Shown one piece after another: positions 22,506-31,363 of a stretch of DNA of 64,000 bases. Position 1 is the stretch's first letter; each line of letters starts with the position of its first letter. The notes under the pieces are model-generated. The model was not told the DNA's origin. It searched no databases and saw nothing but the letters and a program-made list of their open reading frames with translations. The DNA is taken from positions 1 to 64,000 of the forward strand of contig DATMPC010000099.1 of assembly GCA_035567895.1 (NCBI GenBank), read 5' to 3'. Both the position numbers and the translations under genes were made by a program. The DNA is from Terriglobales bacterium (GTDB taxonomy: Bacteria; Acidobacteriota; Terriglobia; Terriglobales; Acidobacteriaceae).

Positions 22506-23836
22506 CATACCTAGAGTTTCTACAAGAATTATCGCAACACCCGGTTGTTTATCTAGTCTTGTTGGTCGTAACCGTCTGGGCATACTTATTCTTGCTGCGA
22601 AAACGCATCTACTCAATATCTGATCCACTGTTTTTTGCGGCGCTCTACTCGGCTCTTGCCGCGACGGCAGTTTGGTATATGTGTTGGCGCAACCTGATCG
22701 AGACCACATATGTTCTCCAATTTGCTGCTACAGAAGTAGCGTTTATCTTCGGTATTCTAGTGTTTCCGTGCTTTAACGGCCAAGGCTCCGCATCCACGTC
22801 AGTCTATCGTAACAATAAGCCTTTCTTTTCGCTTCTTTACATCGTGTCGAGCGGAATGTTCGTGATTGCGCAGATCGCGGTTTACAGCATCAGAGGAATA
22901 CCGATTTTTTACGCGAGCCGCCTTCAATATTACGCCGAAGGTGGCGGACTGGGCATCTTTGATCGCATTCTTAGTGTTAGCTCTTTTTTCTGCTGGTATC
23001 TCATCATCTATCGCTTTGCTTATCGCATAAAGATAAAATTCTGGCCTAGGTTACTTGACCATGCAGTACTTTGGGCGCTAGTTTTTTCTGCTGTGCTCTC
23101 AGGTAGCAAATCAACATTTCTAACCGTTGTTTTTGTGATCTTTTACTTTCGGTTATTGCATCGGCAAGATCCCGATTGTGCAATTGAGTTTCGGGATGAG
23201 CTTGCGAAGTGGCAGAAACGAATCATTATCGCAGCTTGCTTTGCTTTCGTCAGTGTGATGGCCTTCGAAGTCCATTCGAGTTCTTACACCTTACTCGTTA
23301 TTGAAACGTCGCAGAGATTGAGTGCCTTCGGTGATACCTTTTTCATGGCTTTCCCCACACATCTAGTTGAGAGTCTCTCAGGAAAGCATCCTCTGTTGGC
23401 CATCTTTGGCGGCGTGCTAGTGATGTTTAGGCTCGTATCGCCGGCGGATCTGCCCGAAAACGTAGGTTTTCAATTGTACCGAGGAGTGTATGGATTCGAC
23501 GCGTTTGTTGGACCAAATCCACGTCACAATTTAATGGGTTTAGTTTATTTCGGAATCGTTGGCAGTATCTTTTATTCCCTGACTTTAGGCCTACTGGTTG
23601 GCTTTCTACGGAATGTCGTAATACGCTGGATGAAACCGGGAAATACGATCGAACCCCTTTTTGCATTCCTTGCTGTCTCTTGCGTTTCGGTTAGTACTGA
23701 TATAGCAATTTTTATGAAGGACGTGAGCAGTGCGCTCATGGTAGTCCCAGTCATGTATCTTCTTGCGTTTATTCTTGACTTGGCCCTGGCACAACCAGTG
23801 GCGCTTAGACCGAACGCCGCCACGTTTCTGCCCTAG
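22502..23836 (+). CDS. Wzy-like O-antigen/EPS polymerase
   Basis: 444 aa from the ATG overlapping the upstream stop. About ten to twelve hydrophobic helices are spread along the whole length (for example VVYLVLLVVTVWAYLFLL, FFSLLYIVSSGMFVIAQIA, SLTLGLLVGFL, VPVMYLLAFILDLAL). A large non-membrane loop around residues 280-345 contains GPNPRHNLMGL. Low sequence similarity but this topology is usual for Wzy polymerases, which join repeat units in the periplasm. It is convergent with the FkbM gene 13 bases downstream. A second polymerase candidate is at 55032. Confidence 0.7.
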   Translation: MTYLEFLQELSQHPVVYLVLLVVTVWAYLFLLRKRIYSISDPLFFAALYSALAATAVWYMCWRNLIETTYVLQFAATEVAFIFGILVFPCFNGQGSASTSVYRNNKPFFSLLYIVSSGMFVIAQIAVYSIRGIPIFYASRLQYYAEGGGLGIFDRILSVSSFFCWYLIIYRFAYRIKIKFWPRLLDHAVLWALVFSAVLSGSKSTFLTVVFVIFYFRLLHRQDPDCAIEFRDELAKWQKRIIIAACFAFVSVMAFEVHSSSYTLLVIETSQRLSAFGDTFFMAFPTHLVESLSGKHPLLAIFGGVLVMFRLVSPADLPENVGFQLYRGVYGFDAFVGPNPRHNLMGLVYFGIVGSIFYSLTLGLLVGFLRNVVIRWMKPGNTIEPLFAFLAVSCVSVSTDIAIFMKDVSSALMVVPVMYLLAFILDLALAQPVALRPNAATFLP

Positions 23837-23849
23837 TGCCGCTAAGTCG

Positions 23850-24575
23850 CTAATGGATGAGCAAGTAGTTGCCTGATTCAGTAAATCCACCTGTTCTATG
23901 AAACCTTCTGCCGTCACTTCGGAAAAACGTATAACCGAGCGGTCGGAAGCACTCATTGAAAAAGTCTTGAGGGTGATAATTGAAGCGCTGCGCGAAATCG
24001 ACCACGCTCTCAACAAGGACCGCTGGTGTAGATTCTCTCAATATCCGTTTGGCTCCACGAAAGACGAACAGTTCTGCGCCTTCAACATCGCACTTGATGA
24101 AGCTAGCTCGTCCAGCGACTACTTCGTCTAACGGAACTACCTCGCATGAGAACTGATGTCCTGCAGATCCTTGGTGTGCCCAACCCCACTGTGGAACACT
24201 CTTGTCGATCGGCACGCCGAAAGAGAGTTTACCGCGGGATTCTCCGCACGCTACGTTATGTGTAGTCACATTGGTTAGTCTGAGCGACTCAACTGTGTGC
24301 CGTAGCACGAAATAATTGGGAGGGATAGGTTCGAAGCAGTGTACGCGTCCGGAAGCCCCAACCATCTTAGAAAGATGAAATGCATAGAGTCCGTGATTCG
24401 CTCCTACATCAATCACAGTTTCGCCGTCTCTCACAATTTCTCTCACGCGCTCGATCTCTGGCTCCCACCGCTTGCCATTCGCGATATCACGAGACGCGAC
24501 GTAGGCGTTGATGTGAACGTACCAAGATTGTGGCAGGACGGACAAGGCGCGTTTTATCACAGCTCTGGAATTCAT
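23850..24575 (-). CDS. FkbM family methyltransferase
   Basis: 241 aa on the minus strand, inside a long run of plus-strand genes. Motif I is VIDVGANHGLYAFHLS (about residues 54-69), then HCFEPIPPNYFVLR and the FkbM signature FIKCDVEGAELFVFRGA (about 158-174). FkbM enzymes O-methylate sugars or polyketides; a sugar of the EPS is the likely target here. The start is divergent from the glycosyltransferase at 24671, so the gene needs its own promoter in the 95-base gap. The inverted position suggests it was inserted into an older operon. Confidence 0.85.
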   Translation of the reverse strand: MNSRAVIKRALSVLPQSWYVHINAYVASRDIANGKRWEPEIERVREIVRDGETVIDVGANHGLYAFHLSKMVGASGRVHCFEPIPPNYFVLRHTVESLRLTNVTTHNVACGESRGKLSFGVPIDKSVPQWGWAHQGSAGHQFSCEVVPLDEVVAGRASFIKCDVEGAELFVFRGAKRILRESTPAVLVESVVDFAQRFNYHPQDFFNECFRPLGYTFFRSDGRRFHRTGGFTESGNYLLIH

Positions 24576-24632
24576 AATTGCCTAGAAATATTAGCACTGC
24601 AGGAAAAGCTGAGTGCTTGAATCGAAAAGTTG

Positions 24633-24657
24633 TGACTCGTTCCTCCATAACGAGTCA
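24633..24657 (+). promoter_or_regulatory. perfect 9-bp stem-loop before a ribosome binding site
   Basis: TGACTCGTT, seven-base loop, AACGAGTCA, directly followed by GAAGGAG (24658-24664) and the GTG start at 24671. There is no T-run, so it is not a terminator. It may be an operator in this divergent gap or an RNA hairpin next to the ribosome binding site. Confidence 0.5.
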
Positions 24658-24670
24658 GAAGGAGATTGTC

Positions 24671-25645
24671 GTGTCTTTGCCGATCGTCTACGCAATACTT
24701 ATTAATTGGAACGGTGAGAAAGATACAATTGCGTGTCTGGAGTCGCTACTGACAGTAAATTACGCTAGTCTCCATGTGTTGATTTCCGATAATGGATCAC
24801 GACCAGAATCAATCGCAGCTATTCGTGAGTGGATAGCCGAAAATCTTGCTGTGGGAAGATTATGGAAAGGGATCGGATCGTGCGAAATTCTAGAGAACGG
24901 GCGAAATTTAGGCTTCACAGGCGGAAATACCATCGGTATTCACTATGCCCTGAAGCAAAATGCCGATTATGTGTTGTTTCTGAATAACGACACAATTGTG
25001 ACACCCAATTTCCTTAAACCTATGGTCGATGTTGCGGAATGCGACAAAAACGTTGGGATTGTTGGGTGCAAGATTTTCTATGCTGATTCGGACCCTGGTG
25101 GCAGACACAGAATATGGTCGCTCGGTGGCTACTCATTTCGGCACGGTATGCCGATAAATATCGGCGCTGGAGAACTGGATCGTCCAGAGTGGAAAGGCGT
25201 CAGAGAGCAGACATTAATCAACGGGTGCTGTATGTTAATCAAACGTGCTGTCGTGGAGACGGTCGGAGTTCAGGATGATCGGCTGTTCTTTGGCATAGAT
25301 GACGTTGAATATTCGTTTCGAGCAGCCCAGAAAGGCTGGAAGAATGTCATCGCATGCAATGCAGAAATCTATCACGCAGCATCGCGATCAGTTGTACCTC
25401 GCTCCGGGCTTCAAGTCTATTACCTTTTTAGAAACATACTCTTCTTCCGTTGCAATTCATTTCCGGTATGGCGCAATTTAGATTTTGTTTTCTTCTTTCT
25501 CGTGAGGTATGTGTTTGTCGCTTCGCTATATCGCTTGTTGACGGGACGTAACAAAGTGAACCATGGTGTGATGTTGGCGATTTGGGATTTTGTGCGAGGT
25601 CAGATGGGAGAATGCCGTCACGCCTCGAGCCTGGTTGCGACATAG
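24671..25645 (+). CDS. glycosyltransferase family 2 (rhamnosyltransferase-like)
   Basis: 324 aa from the GTG at 24671, chosen because AAGGAG lies six bases upstream and the protein then begins right before the fold (LPIVYAILINWNGEKDT). GT-A motifs: VLISDNGSRPES, NLGFTGGNTIGIHYAL and the metal-binding VLFLNNDTIV. A later acceptor-side segment follows (FFGIDDVEYSFRAAQKGW) and a hydrophobic C-terminal stretch near residues 270-295. This is the WcaA/RfbF-like group that includes rhamnosyltransferases. It is divergent from the FkbM gene. The donor sugar is unproven. Confidence 0.85.
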   Translation: MSLPIVYAILINWNGEKDTIACLESLLTVNYASLHVLISDNGSRPESIAAIREWIAENLAVGRLWKGIGSCEILENGRNLGFTGGNTIGIHYALKQNADYVLFLNNDTIVTPNFLKPMVDVAECDKNVGIVGCKIFYADSDPGGRHRIWSLGGYSFRHGMPINIGAGELDRPEWKGVREQTLINGCCMLIKRAVVETVGVQDDRLFFGIDDVEYSFRAAQKGWKNVIACNAEIYHAASRSVVPRSGLQVYYLFRNILFFRCNSFPVWRNLDFVFFFLVRYVFVASLYRLLTGRNKVNHGVMLAIWDFVRGQMGECRHASSLVAT

Positions 25646-25654
25646 TTCCGGTTC

Positions 25655-26767
25655 GTGAACATCTTATACGATCATCAGGTTTTTTCATTGCAGGACGCTG
25701 GTGGCGCGTCTCGGTACTACTTTGAATTGCTCAAGTGTTTTGCGAATATCCCTAATATTGAAGTGCAAACGCTAATAGGCTTTAACTCCTCTGTCATGCC
25801 TCTCGCGTCGGTGACAAGCTCAAGTATCCGAGTTAGGTCAATCAGGAGTAGCATTCCTCCTGGGGTGCTGCGCTATGCCGCCAACGAGGCTCTTTCGATA
25901 GCCTGCAAAACATTTTCAGGGCGATTTGATATCTACCATTCGACACTCTATCGATTTATACCGACAGTGACTGCGCGTCGCAGGTTTGCTACTCATCATG
26001 ATTGTGTACATGAACGTTTTCCTCAGCTCTTTAGAGATGTAAAAAGGATCCTTCGGGCGAAGAGGAAGCTGTTTGAAAAGGCGGATGGAATAATTTGTGT
26101 CTCCGAATCTAGTCGCCGCGATCTCGAGGAGTTTTATGGAATCGCGCGCGACCGCACTCGAGTGATACACCACGGCTTTAGTCCCTTGCCATGTTGTGCG
26201 TCTGCTGAAGAGCAATTACGCACAGCTACCCGCCGGGAGTATATCTTGTTTGTTGGTTCCAGGGCGGCTTACAAGAATTTCCCAACATTGCTAAGGGCGT
26301 TTCGTGCCACTGAGGTATTCAAATCCTATGATCTTGTCACGGTTGGCGGTGGACCGTTCACGGAGGCGGAGCAGACGCTTTTTCGAGAACTAGAAGTCGA
26401 AGAAGCTGTCGTTGGCATACCAAAAGCCTCCGATGCTTTGTTGTCGGCGGCATATGGCGGCGCGACACTCTTTGTCTATCCGTCGCTGTATGAAGGTTTC
26501 GGATTTCCTCCGCTCGAAGCCATGAGTAGAGATTGCCCGGTACTTGTAACAAGGAGTTCCTCGCTACCCGAGATCTGTATGGATGCCGCTCTTTATTTCG
26601 AGCAGGGATGCGAGGAGTCGCTTTCTAGAGAGTTGTTGCGGTCTCTGTCTGATACTGAAGCGCGGGAAGCGGCCATCAACCGAGGGAAAGAGATCGTCAA
26701 GCTGTACAGCTGGAGACGATGCGCGGAGCAAACTCTAGATTATTACCGGGAGTGTCTCCGGAATTAG
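25655..26767 (+). CDS. glycosyltransferase family 4
   Basis: 370 aa, GTG start. N-terminal NILYDHQVFSLQDAGGASRYYFELL is typical of the acceptor domain. The C-terminal donor domain has ILFVGSRAAYKNFPTLLRAF, the E-x7-E motif in YEGFGFPPLEAMSRDCPV and SSLPEICMDAALYF. It should add one sugar to the lipid-linked intermediate in the cytoplasm. It lies 10 bases after the GT2 gene and 26 bases before the epimerase gene, so all three are one unit. Confidence 0.85.
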   Translation: MNILYDHQVFSLQDAGGASRYYFELLKCFANIPNIEVQTLIGFNSSVMPLASVTSSSIRVRSIRSSIPPGVLRYAANEALSIACKTFSGRFDIYHSTLYRFIPTVTARRRFATHHDCVHERFPQLFRDVKRILRAKRKLFEKADGIICVSESSRRDLEEFYGIARDRTRVIHHGFSPLPCCASAEEQLRTATRREYILFVGSRAAYKNFPTLLRAFRATEVFKSYDLVTVGGGPFTEAEQTLFRELEVEEAVVGIPKASDALLSAAYGGATLFVYPSLYEGFGFPPLEAMSRDCPVLVTRSSSLPEICMDAALYFEQGCEESLSRELLRSLSDTEAREAAINRGKEIVKLYSWRRCAEQTLDYYRECLRN

Positions 26768-26793
26768 TGTACATACGGTAGGAATAATTCCAA

Positions 26794-27948
26794 ATGAGAA
26801 TCATAAATCAAGTTCTTATCACCGGCGGTTGTGGCTTTATCGGACTTCATTTAGCTGAGCGACTTTCGCAGGACGAATACCGAGTTCGCCTGATGGACAA
26901 TCTTAGTTCCCAAATCCATGGAGCCGTACCTTATCTCGCAGGTGCTTCAATCCTCCAGGCTCCGAACGTGGAATTGCTGCGTAGTGATGTGCGAGTTCGA
27001 CGCGACTGGGAGGAGGCTCTTAAGGGAGTCGAGTGCGTCATTCATTTCGCAGCGGAAACTGGTACTGCGCAGTCCATGTATGAGATTGAACGCTATACGA
27101 ATACAAACGTACTCGGTACCGCATTGTTGATGGACATTCTCGCGAACTCAAAGCACGGCGTGAAGAAAGTTATCCTGGCCTCTTCTCGATCCGTGTATGG
27201 CGAAGGAGCCTACGAGTGTGACGGTTGTCGAACTGTTTATCCGGACTCACGATCCGAGGAACAGCTGTCCAGCAAGCATTGGGATCTGTTGTGCCCGACA
27301 TGCTGCGGTCCAATCCAGCCTAGGGCGACTTCCGAAGATGCCAGGACGCGCCCGGCTTCAATCTATGCGGCGACCAAACTCGCGCAGGAGGATATCGTGC
27401 GAATCGCCGGGATTGCGCTTGGCATCGGGACGGTTGTCTTCCGCTTCCAGAACGTTTACGGGGAAGGGCAATCGCTTAGGAATCCATACACCGGGATTCT
27501 GTCGATCTTTTCTAACCGCATCCGGCAAAACTTACCGATCTACCTCTTCGAAGACGGAGAAGAGTCACGTGACTTCGTCCATGTTTCCGATGTTGCAAAG
27601 GCTGTCGCATTGGCGATCGAATCTGATCGCGCGGCGGGGATGACGCTCAACGTGGGTAGCGGGCGACCCACGTCGGTGCGGAAGATCGCGGAAACTCTGA
27701 AGAAATCTTTTGCCGACAGATCTGAACCAATTGTTTCAGCGCAATACCGCCTCGGGGACATAAGACACTGCTATGCGGATCTCTCAAACATTGCTTCTAT
27801 TGGCTTCGCACCGGAAATAGAGCTTGAAGACGGACTGGACAGATTCGTCGACTGGGTTAAGACCCAGCCGGTCGAAGTCGACGGACTAGAGCGGGCTAAC
27901 AATGAATTGGCAGAACGAGGACTGATGGCCAAAGCCGCCGTATGCTGA
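26794..27948 (+). CDS. nucleotide-sugar epimerase with four-cysteine insert (dTDP-L-rhamnose 4-epimerase-like)
   Basis: 384 aa. Extended short-chain dehydrogenase: VLITGGCGFIGLHLAERL, HFAAETGTAQSMYE, SSRSVYGEGAYEC and the catalytic Y-x3-K in SIYAATKLAQED. After SVYGEGAY an insert carries two CxxC pairs, CDGC (about 147-150) and CPTC (about 169-172), which look like a zinc knuckle. To my knowledge this insert is characteristic of the dTDP-L-rhamnose 4-epimerase group that makes dTDP-6-deoxy-L-talose, so that product is the best guess. rmlBACD in the same window would supply the substrate. The next gene overlaps by seven bases. Confidence 0.75.
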   Translation: MRIINQVLITGGCGFIGLHLAERLSQDEYRVRLMDNLSSQIHGAVPYLAGASILQAPNVELLRSDVRVRRDWEEALKGVECVIHFAAETGTAQSMYEIERYTNTNVLGTALLMDILANSKHGVKKVILASSRSVYGEGAYECDGCRTVYPDSRSEEQLSSKHWDLLCPTCCGPIQPRATSEDARTRPASIYAATKLAQEDIVRIAGIALGIGTVVFRFQNVYGEGQSLRNPYTGILSIFSNRIRQNLPIYLFEDGEESRDFVHVSDVAKAVALAIESDRAAGMTLNVGSGRPTSVRKIAETLKKSFADRSEPIVSAQYRLGDIRHCYADLSNIASIGFAPEIELEDGLDRFVDWVKTQPVEVDGLERANNELAERGLMAKAAVC

Positions 27949-28493
27949 AGGAATTTCTATACGCGGACCTGGAGCGGCAGTTCGACCTGGAAGGTCATCC
28001 GGGGAAAAAGGCAAGTGTGGGTAGAGTGCTTAAGAGGCTCCTACACCCCAGATTTCTTCCGTTGGTGCTCTGCCGCTGCGCGCGCGCGGCGTTCTTGCGC
28101 CGGGTTCCTGCATTACCGGGTATCTTCACGTACTTGAACATTGTTCTATTCGGGTTGGAAGTTTCGCCTCGTTGCCAAATTGGTCCGGGGCTTTTCCTTC
28201 CTCATACGAACGGCACTGTGTTGGGCGCCTATCGTATAGGTGCGAACGCGACCATATACCAAGGAGTTACCCTTGGCGCCAAAACGCTCGATATGGGTTT
28301 TAGTCACGAACTGCGACCCAGCATTGGCGATTGCGTCCTGATCGGCGCGGGAGCAAAAGTGCTGGGCGGCATTTACATCGGCGACCATGTAACCGTTGGA
28401 GCTAATTGCGTAGTTCTCGCGGATGTCGCCCCATTTCAGACCGTAGTTGGAATCCCTGCGCATGCCATTGGAACTGAGGCCTTGACGAATTGA
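27942..28493 (+). CDS. serine acetyltransferase-like hexapeptide acyltransferase
   Basis: 183 aa. Residues about 65-175 are a left-handed beta-helix: VSPRCQIGPGLFLPHTNGTVLG, YRIGANATIYQGVTLGAK, PSIGDCVLIGAGAKVLGG, IYIGDHVTVGANCVVL, ending in VVGIPAHAIG. The catalytic-type His lies in LPHTNG. The layout is that of CysE-like enzymes, and versions inside polysaccharide clusters usually O-acetylate a sugar or modify an amino sugar. It overlaps the preceding epimerase gene (ATGCTGA) and touches the next glycosyltransferase gene. Confidence 0.8.
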   Translation: MLKEFLYADLERQFDLEGHPGKKASVGRVLKRLLHPRFLPLVLCRCARAAFLRRVPALPGIFTYLNIVLFGLEVSPRCQIGPGLFLPHTNGTVLGAYRIGANATIYQGVTLGAKTLDMGFSHELRPSIGDCVLIGAGAKVLGGIYIGDHVTVGANCVVLADVAPFQTVVGIPAHAIGTEALTN

Positions 28494-28495
28494 CT

Positions 28496-29479
28496 ATGCA
28501 ACCCACTCTTGATTTAACAATCATCATCCCTAACTACAACACAAACAGTTTACTGAAACAGTGTCTTGCGTCCATTTACGAGCACACGACTGGCATAAAG
28601 TTTGAAGTAATTTGTCTGGACGAAAACTCTCCAGATGGCAGCGCCGAGATGGTTTTGAAGGAATTTCCTCAAGTCATCCTCGTTTGCAACGAGAGACCGA
28701 AATACTATGCTGCTAACAACAATCTTGGCTTGCAAATGTCGCGAGCGAGATATGCATGTCTTTTGAATAGTGATACCAAGATAACGGCAGATGCATTCAC
28801 TGCTCTCGTGACGTTCATGGACGAGCACCCCGAAGCCGCTTCGTGCGGCCCTAAGCTTCTGAATCTCGACGGATCCGTCCAGCATTGCATACGCCACTTC
28901 GCGGGCCTTTCGACAATGATCCTTCACGGCCTGAACTGGCACAGACTGTTTCCCGACGGGCGCTTCGCAGACAACTACTATGCATTGCGCTTCGACTACT
29001 CGAGAGCGCAGGTTGTGGATAACATTGGTACCACCGCGTACGTGATCCGCCGCTCAACCTGGGAGTCTGCGGGCATGCTGGATGAACGGTTCCCTCATTT
29101 TCAAGTCGACATTGCCTACAATCTCATGTTGAAGAGGAAGGGATTTCACGTGTACTACACACCCTGCGCTGAAGTGATCCATTACGGTGGACAAAGCATT
29201 AATCAGCAAGCAAAAAGTAAAATACGTGAATTGCACGAGGCATTGGCGAAATTCAATGATATCTATGACTATTTTGGCGTCAGCCGGATTTCAAAACTCC
29301 TAGTGAGGATTGCTATTCGATGCCGATACATCATCAAGCTGGCGGAATACTACGTTAGTTCGGACAAGAGGGTCATTAAGAGCCCCGGAGCCCCTCGGTT
29401 GCAGCTAGGAACGGAAGCCCACTCCCGATTTGTTCCACACAGGGATTCCACGGTTACGACGAGAACGCAAAGCACTTAA
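28496..29479 (+). CDS. glycosyltransferase family 2
   Basis: 327 aa from the ATG at 28496, two bases after the previous stop; a TTG at 28490 overlaps that stop codon. GT-A motifs: LTIIIPNYNTNSLLKQCL, CLDENSPDGSAEMV, NNNLGLQMSRARYACLLNSDTKI and the late acceptor-region WESAGMLDERFPHFQVDIAYN. These are features of the WcaA/rhamnosyltransferase-like group. It is the last glycosyltransferase before the initiating transferase and probably acts late in repeat-unit assembly. Donor unknown. Confidence 0.85.
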   Translation: MQPTLDLTIIIPNYNTNSLLKQCLASIYEHTTGIKFEVICLDENSPDGSAEMVLKEFPQVILVCNERPKYYAANNNLGLQMSRARYACLLNSDTKITADAFTALVTFMDEHPEAASCGPKLLNLDGSVQHCIRHFAGLSTMILHGLNWHRLFPDGRFADNYYALRFDYSRAQVVDNIGTTAYVIRRSTWESAGMLDERFPHFQVDIAYNLMLKRKGFHVYYTPCAEVIHYGGQSINQQAKSKIRELHEALAKFNDIYDYFGVSRISKLLVRIAIRCRYIIKLAEYYVSSDKRVIKSPGAPRLQLGTEAHSRFVPHRDSTVTTRTQST

Positions 29480-29546
29480 TCAGTTCATCGCGTGGCATGT
29501 GGATATTTTTTTCACCATCTGTTTGTAATGTGTTAGTACTTTCACG

Positions 29547-29570
29547 CGCCCTCCTGAGCCACTGAGGGCG
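29547..29570 (+). promoter_or_regulatory. 7-bp stem-loop upstream of the WecA-type gene
   Basis: CGCCCTC, ten-base loop, GAGGGCG. GC-rich and perfect, but followed by GCTGTGG instead of T's, so not a classic terminator. It sits in the 145-base gap before the ATG at 29625. Confidence 0.4.
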
Positions 29571-29624
29571 GCTGTGGTCCCCTTGTTCAGTTCGGATTAC
29601 CGCGCACCGAAATAGGACACCACA

Positions 29625-31277
29625 ATGGGTCTCGTCTATCTCCTGATTTTTCTTGCATGTCTCATCGCTAGCCTTCTCCTCACCCGTTTCGTACGGAACA
29701 TGGCCGTGACCAACGGCTGGGTAGCGGAGGCAAATTCCAGACGGCACATTCACCGGCTGGCTATTCCTCGCCTCGGGGGCATTGGCATTTATCTTGCCTT
29801 TGTCGTCGGGCTTGCTGCCGTTGCTTCGGTGAGCAGTTTTCTCCAGGCCGAAGCCAATTCGGGTTGGCATCTCTACGGACTGCTTTGGCCCGCGACCCTT
29901 ATTTTCCTGTTGGGTCTTTGGGATGACGTTTGGCCAGTGAATGCGCGGGTCAAGTTCACCGTTCAGGCGATCGCTGCGGTTCTGCTCTATGCGGAAGGCT
30001 TCCGGATTCGGTACTTCTATTTGTTAGCGGGCGATAACCCGCTGTACCCGGTTGTATCGTTGGGACTGACCATTTTGTGGGTCCTCTGGATCACCAACGC
30101 CTTCAACTTGATCGACGGAATGGACGGTTTGTCGGCGGGCTCGGCGCTGTTTTCGACTGCGGTTGTGTTTATCGTTTCCATTGCTTTGGGCAATGGGTTC
30201 GAGGCGCTGATCACTGCCGCGTTGGCCGGGGCGATACTCGGATTCCTGCGATACAACTTCAACCCCGCCAGTATTTTCCTGGGCGACTGTGGAAGCTTGT
30301 TCATTGGGTTCACTCTTAGTGCGGTGGCTCTGGCCGGATCACAGAAGGCCCCTACGTTGATTGCGGTCGCGATCCCTGTACTTGCCTTCGGTCTTCCTAT
30401 TTTGGATGTCGTTCTGGCTGTGGCGCGACGATTCCTTCGCGGAAAGCCCCTTTTTGAGCCGGATGCAGATCACATCCATCACAAGCTGTTGAAGCGCGGG
30501 CTTTCGCATCGGCACGCAGTACTCGTTCTCTATGGAGTGAGCGCAGTCTTTGCCATGCTGAGCCTATTGCTGCTTTCACCATTTGGATACAAATGGGGAG
30601 TTGTCCTCGTTGTCGTAGCTGGTGGGGCCTTCCTGGGATTACATGAGTTGCGGTATCACGAGGTCTCGGAATTGCGCCGCGTCTGTCTTCGCTTCGCGCG
30701 ACAGCGGCAAATCATCGCGAATAATCTCCGTATCATTCACGCTGTCGAATCACTTGAGCACTGCAAGTCGATGGCGGAGATCTGTATGACACTCACGGAG
30801 GCGCTGGAACCGGCCGGCTACAGCGGAATTGCCTTCAAGTCTGGCGAACTCAGCCAATATCCGTCATCGTTGATGACTCCCATGGTTGAAACTACCGATG
30901 GCGAATTTGTCTACTCATGGATCGACGGCGACCCTGGAAAGTATCCGTGGCGGCTTAGTTTGGAACTGGTGAACACCAGAGGCGAAGATTACGGCAATTT
31001 CTCCATCGTGCGATGCTCGTACGATGATCCGATCCTGATAGATGGGCACGTTTTTGCCGCGTCCTATAGATTCACTATGGCTATCGCCGATGCTGTAGAG
31101 CGGTCCATCAGCGAGATGTCTCGTTTGGTGAAAAAGCATGGCCAGCGCTTGAGTACTTCACCAGCAGATGCCGAGGTACTCGGCGTGGAGCCGGATGTGA
31201 TACGGCCCATACCTCATAAGAGCGCAGGCATCGATGACGATTCGCAACAGTCGAGAGCGGCTAGTAACGGTTCGTAG
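29625..31277 (+). CDS. WecA/MraY-family initiating glycosyl-1-phosphate transferase with C-terminal extension
   Basis: 550 aa. Residues about 1-335 are the polytopic membrane transferase: RLGGIGIYLAF, WDDVWPVNARVKFTVQ with the catalytic DD, NAFNLIDGMDGLSAG, FLGDCGSLFIGF and HIHHKLLKRGLSHRHA. It transfers a sugar-1-phosphate, commonly HexNAc-1-P, to undecaprenyl phosphate and so starts the repeat unit. After the last helix, about 200 cytoplasmic residues follow that WecA lacks. The first part (LEHCKSMAEICMTLTEALEP, YSGIAF) faintly resembles a GAF-type fold; the last ~50 residues are disordered. A perfect terminator 52 bases after the stop ends the transcript. Confidence 0.85.
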   Translation: MGLVYLLIFLACLIASLLLTRFVRNMAVTNGWVAEANSRRHIHRLAIPRLGGIGIYLAFVVGLAAVASVSSFLQAEANSGWHLYGLLWPATLIFLLGLWDDVWPVNARVKFTVQAIAAVLLYAEGFRIRYFYLLAGDNPLYPVVSLGLTILWVLWITNAFNLIDGMDGLSAGSALFSTAVVFIVSIALGNGFEALITAALAGAILGFLRYNFNPASIFLGDCGSLFIGFTLSAVALAGSQKAPTLIAVAIPVLAFGLPILDVVLAVARRFLRGKPLFEPDADHIHHKLLKRGLSHRHAVLVLYGVSAVFAMLSLLLLSPFGYKWGVVLVVVAGGAFLGLHELRYHEVSELRRVCLRFARQRQIIANNLRIIHAVESLEHCKSMAEICMTLTEALEPAGYSGIAFKSGELSQYPSSLMTPMVETTDGEFVYSWIDGDPGKYPWRLSLELVNTRGEDYGNFSIVRCSYDDPILIDGHVFAASYRFTMAIADAVERSISEMSRLVKKHGQRLSTSPADAEVLGVEPDVIRPIPHKSAGIDDDSQQSRAASNGS

Positions 31278-31328
31278 AAATAAGCTATCAGCTGTCAGCG
31301 ATCGGCTTTCAGCCAAAACAAAGAACAG

Positions 31329-31363
31329 AAGCTGCGCTTGAGTAAGCGCAGCTTTTTTATTTT
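31329..31363 (+). terminator. strong intrinsic terminator
   Basis: AAGCTGCGCTT, loop GAGT, AAGCGCAGCTT: an 11-bp perfect stem followed by TTTTATTTT. It closes the first EPS locus after the WecA-type gene. Confidence 0.9.
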
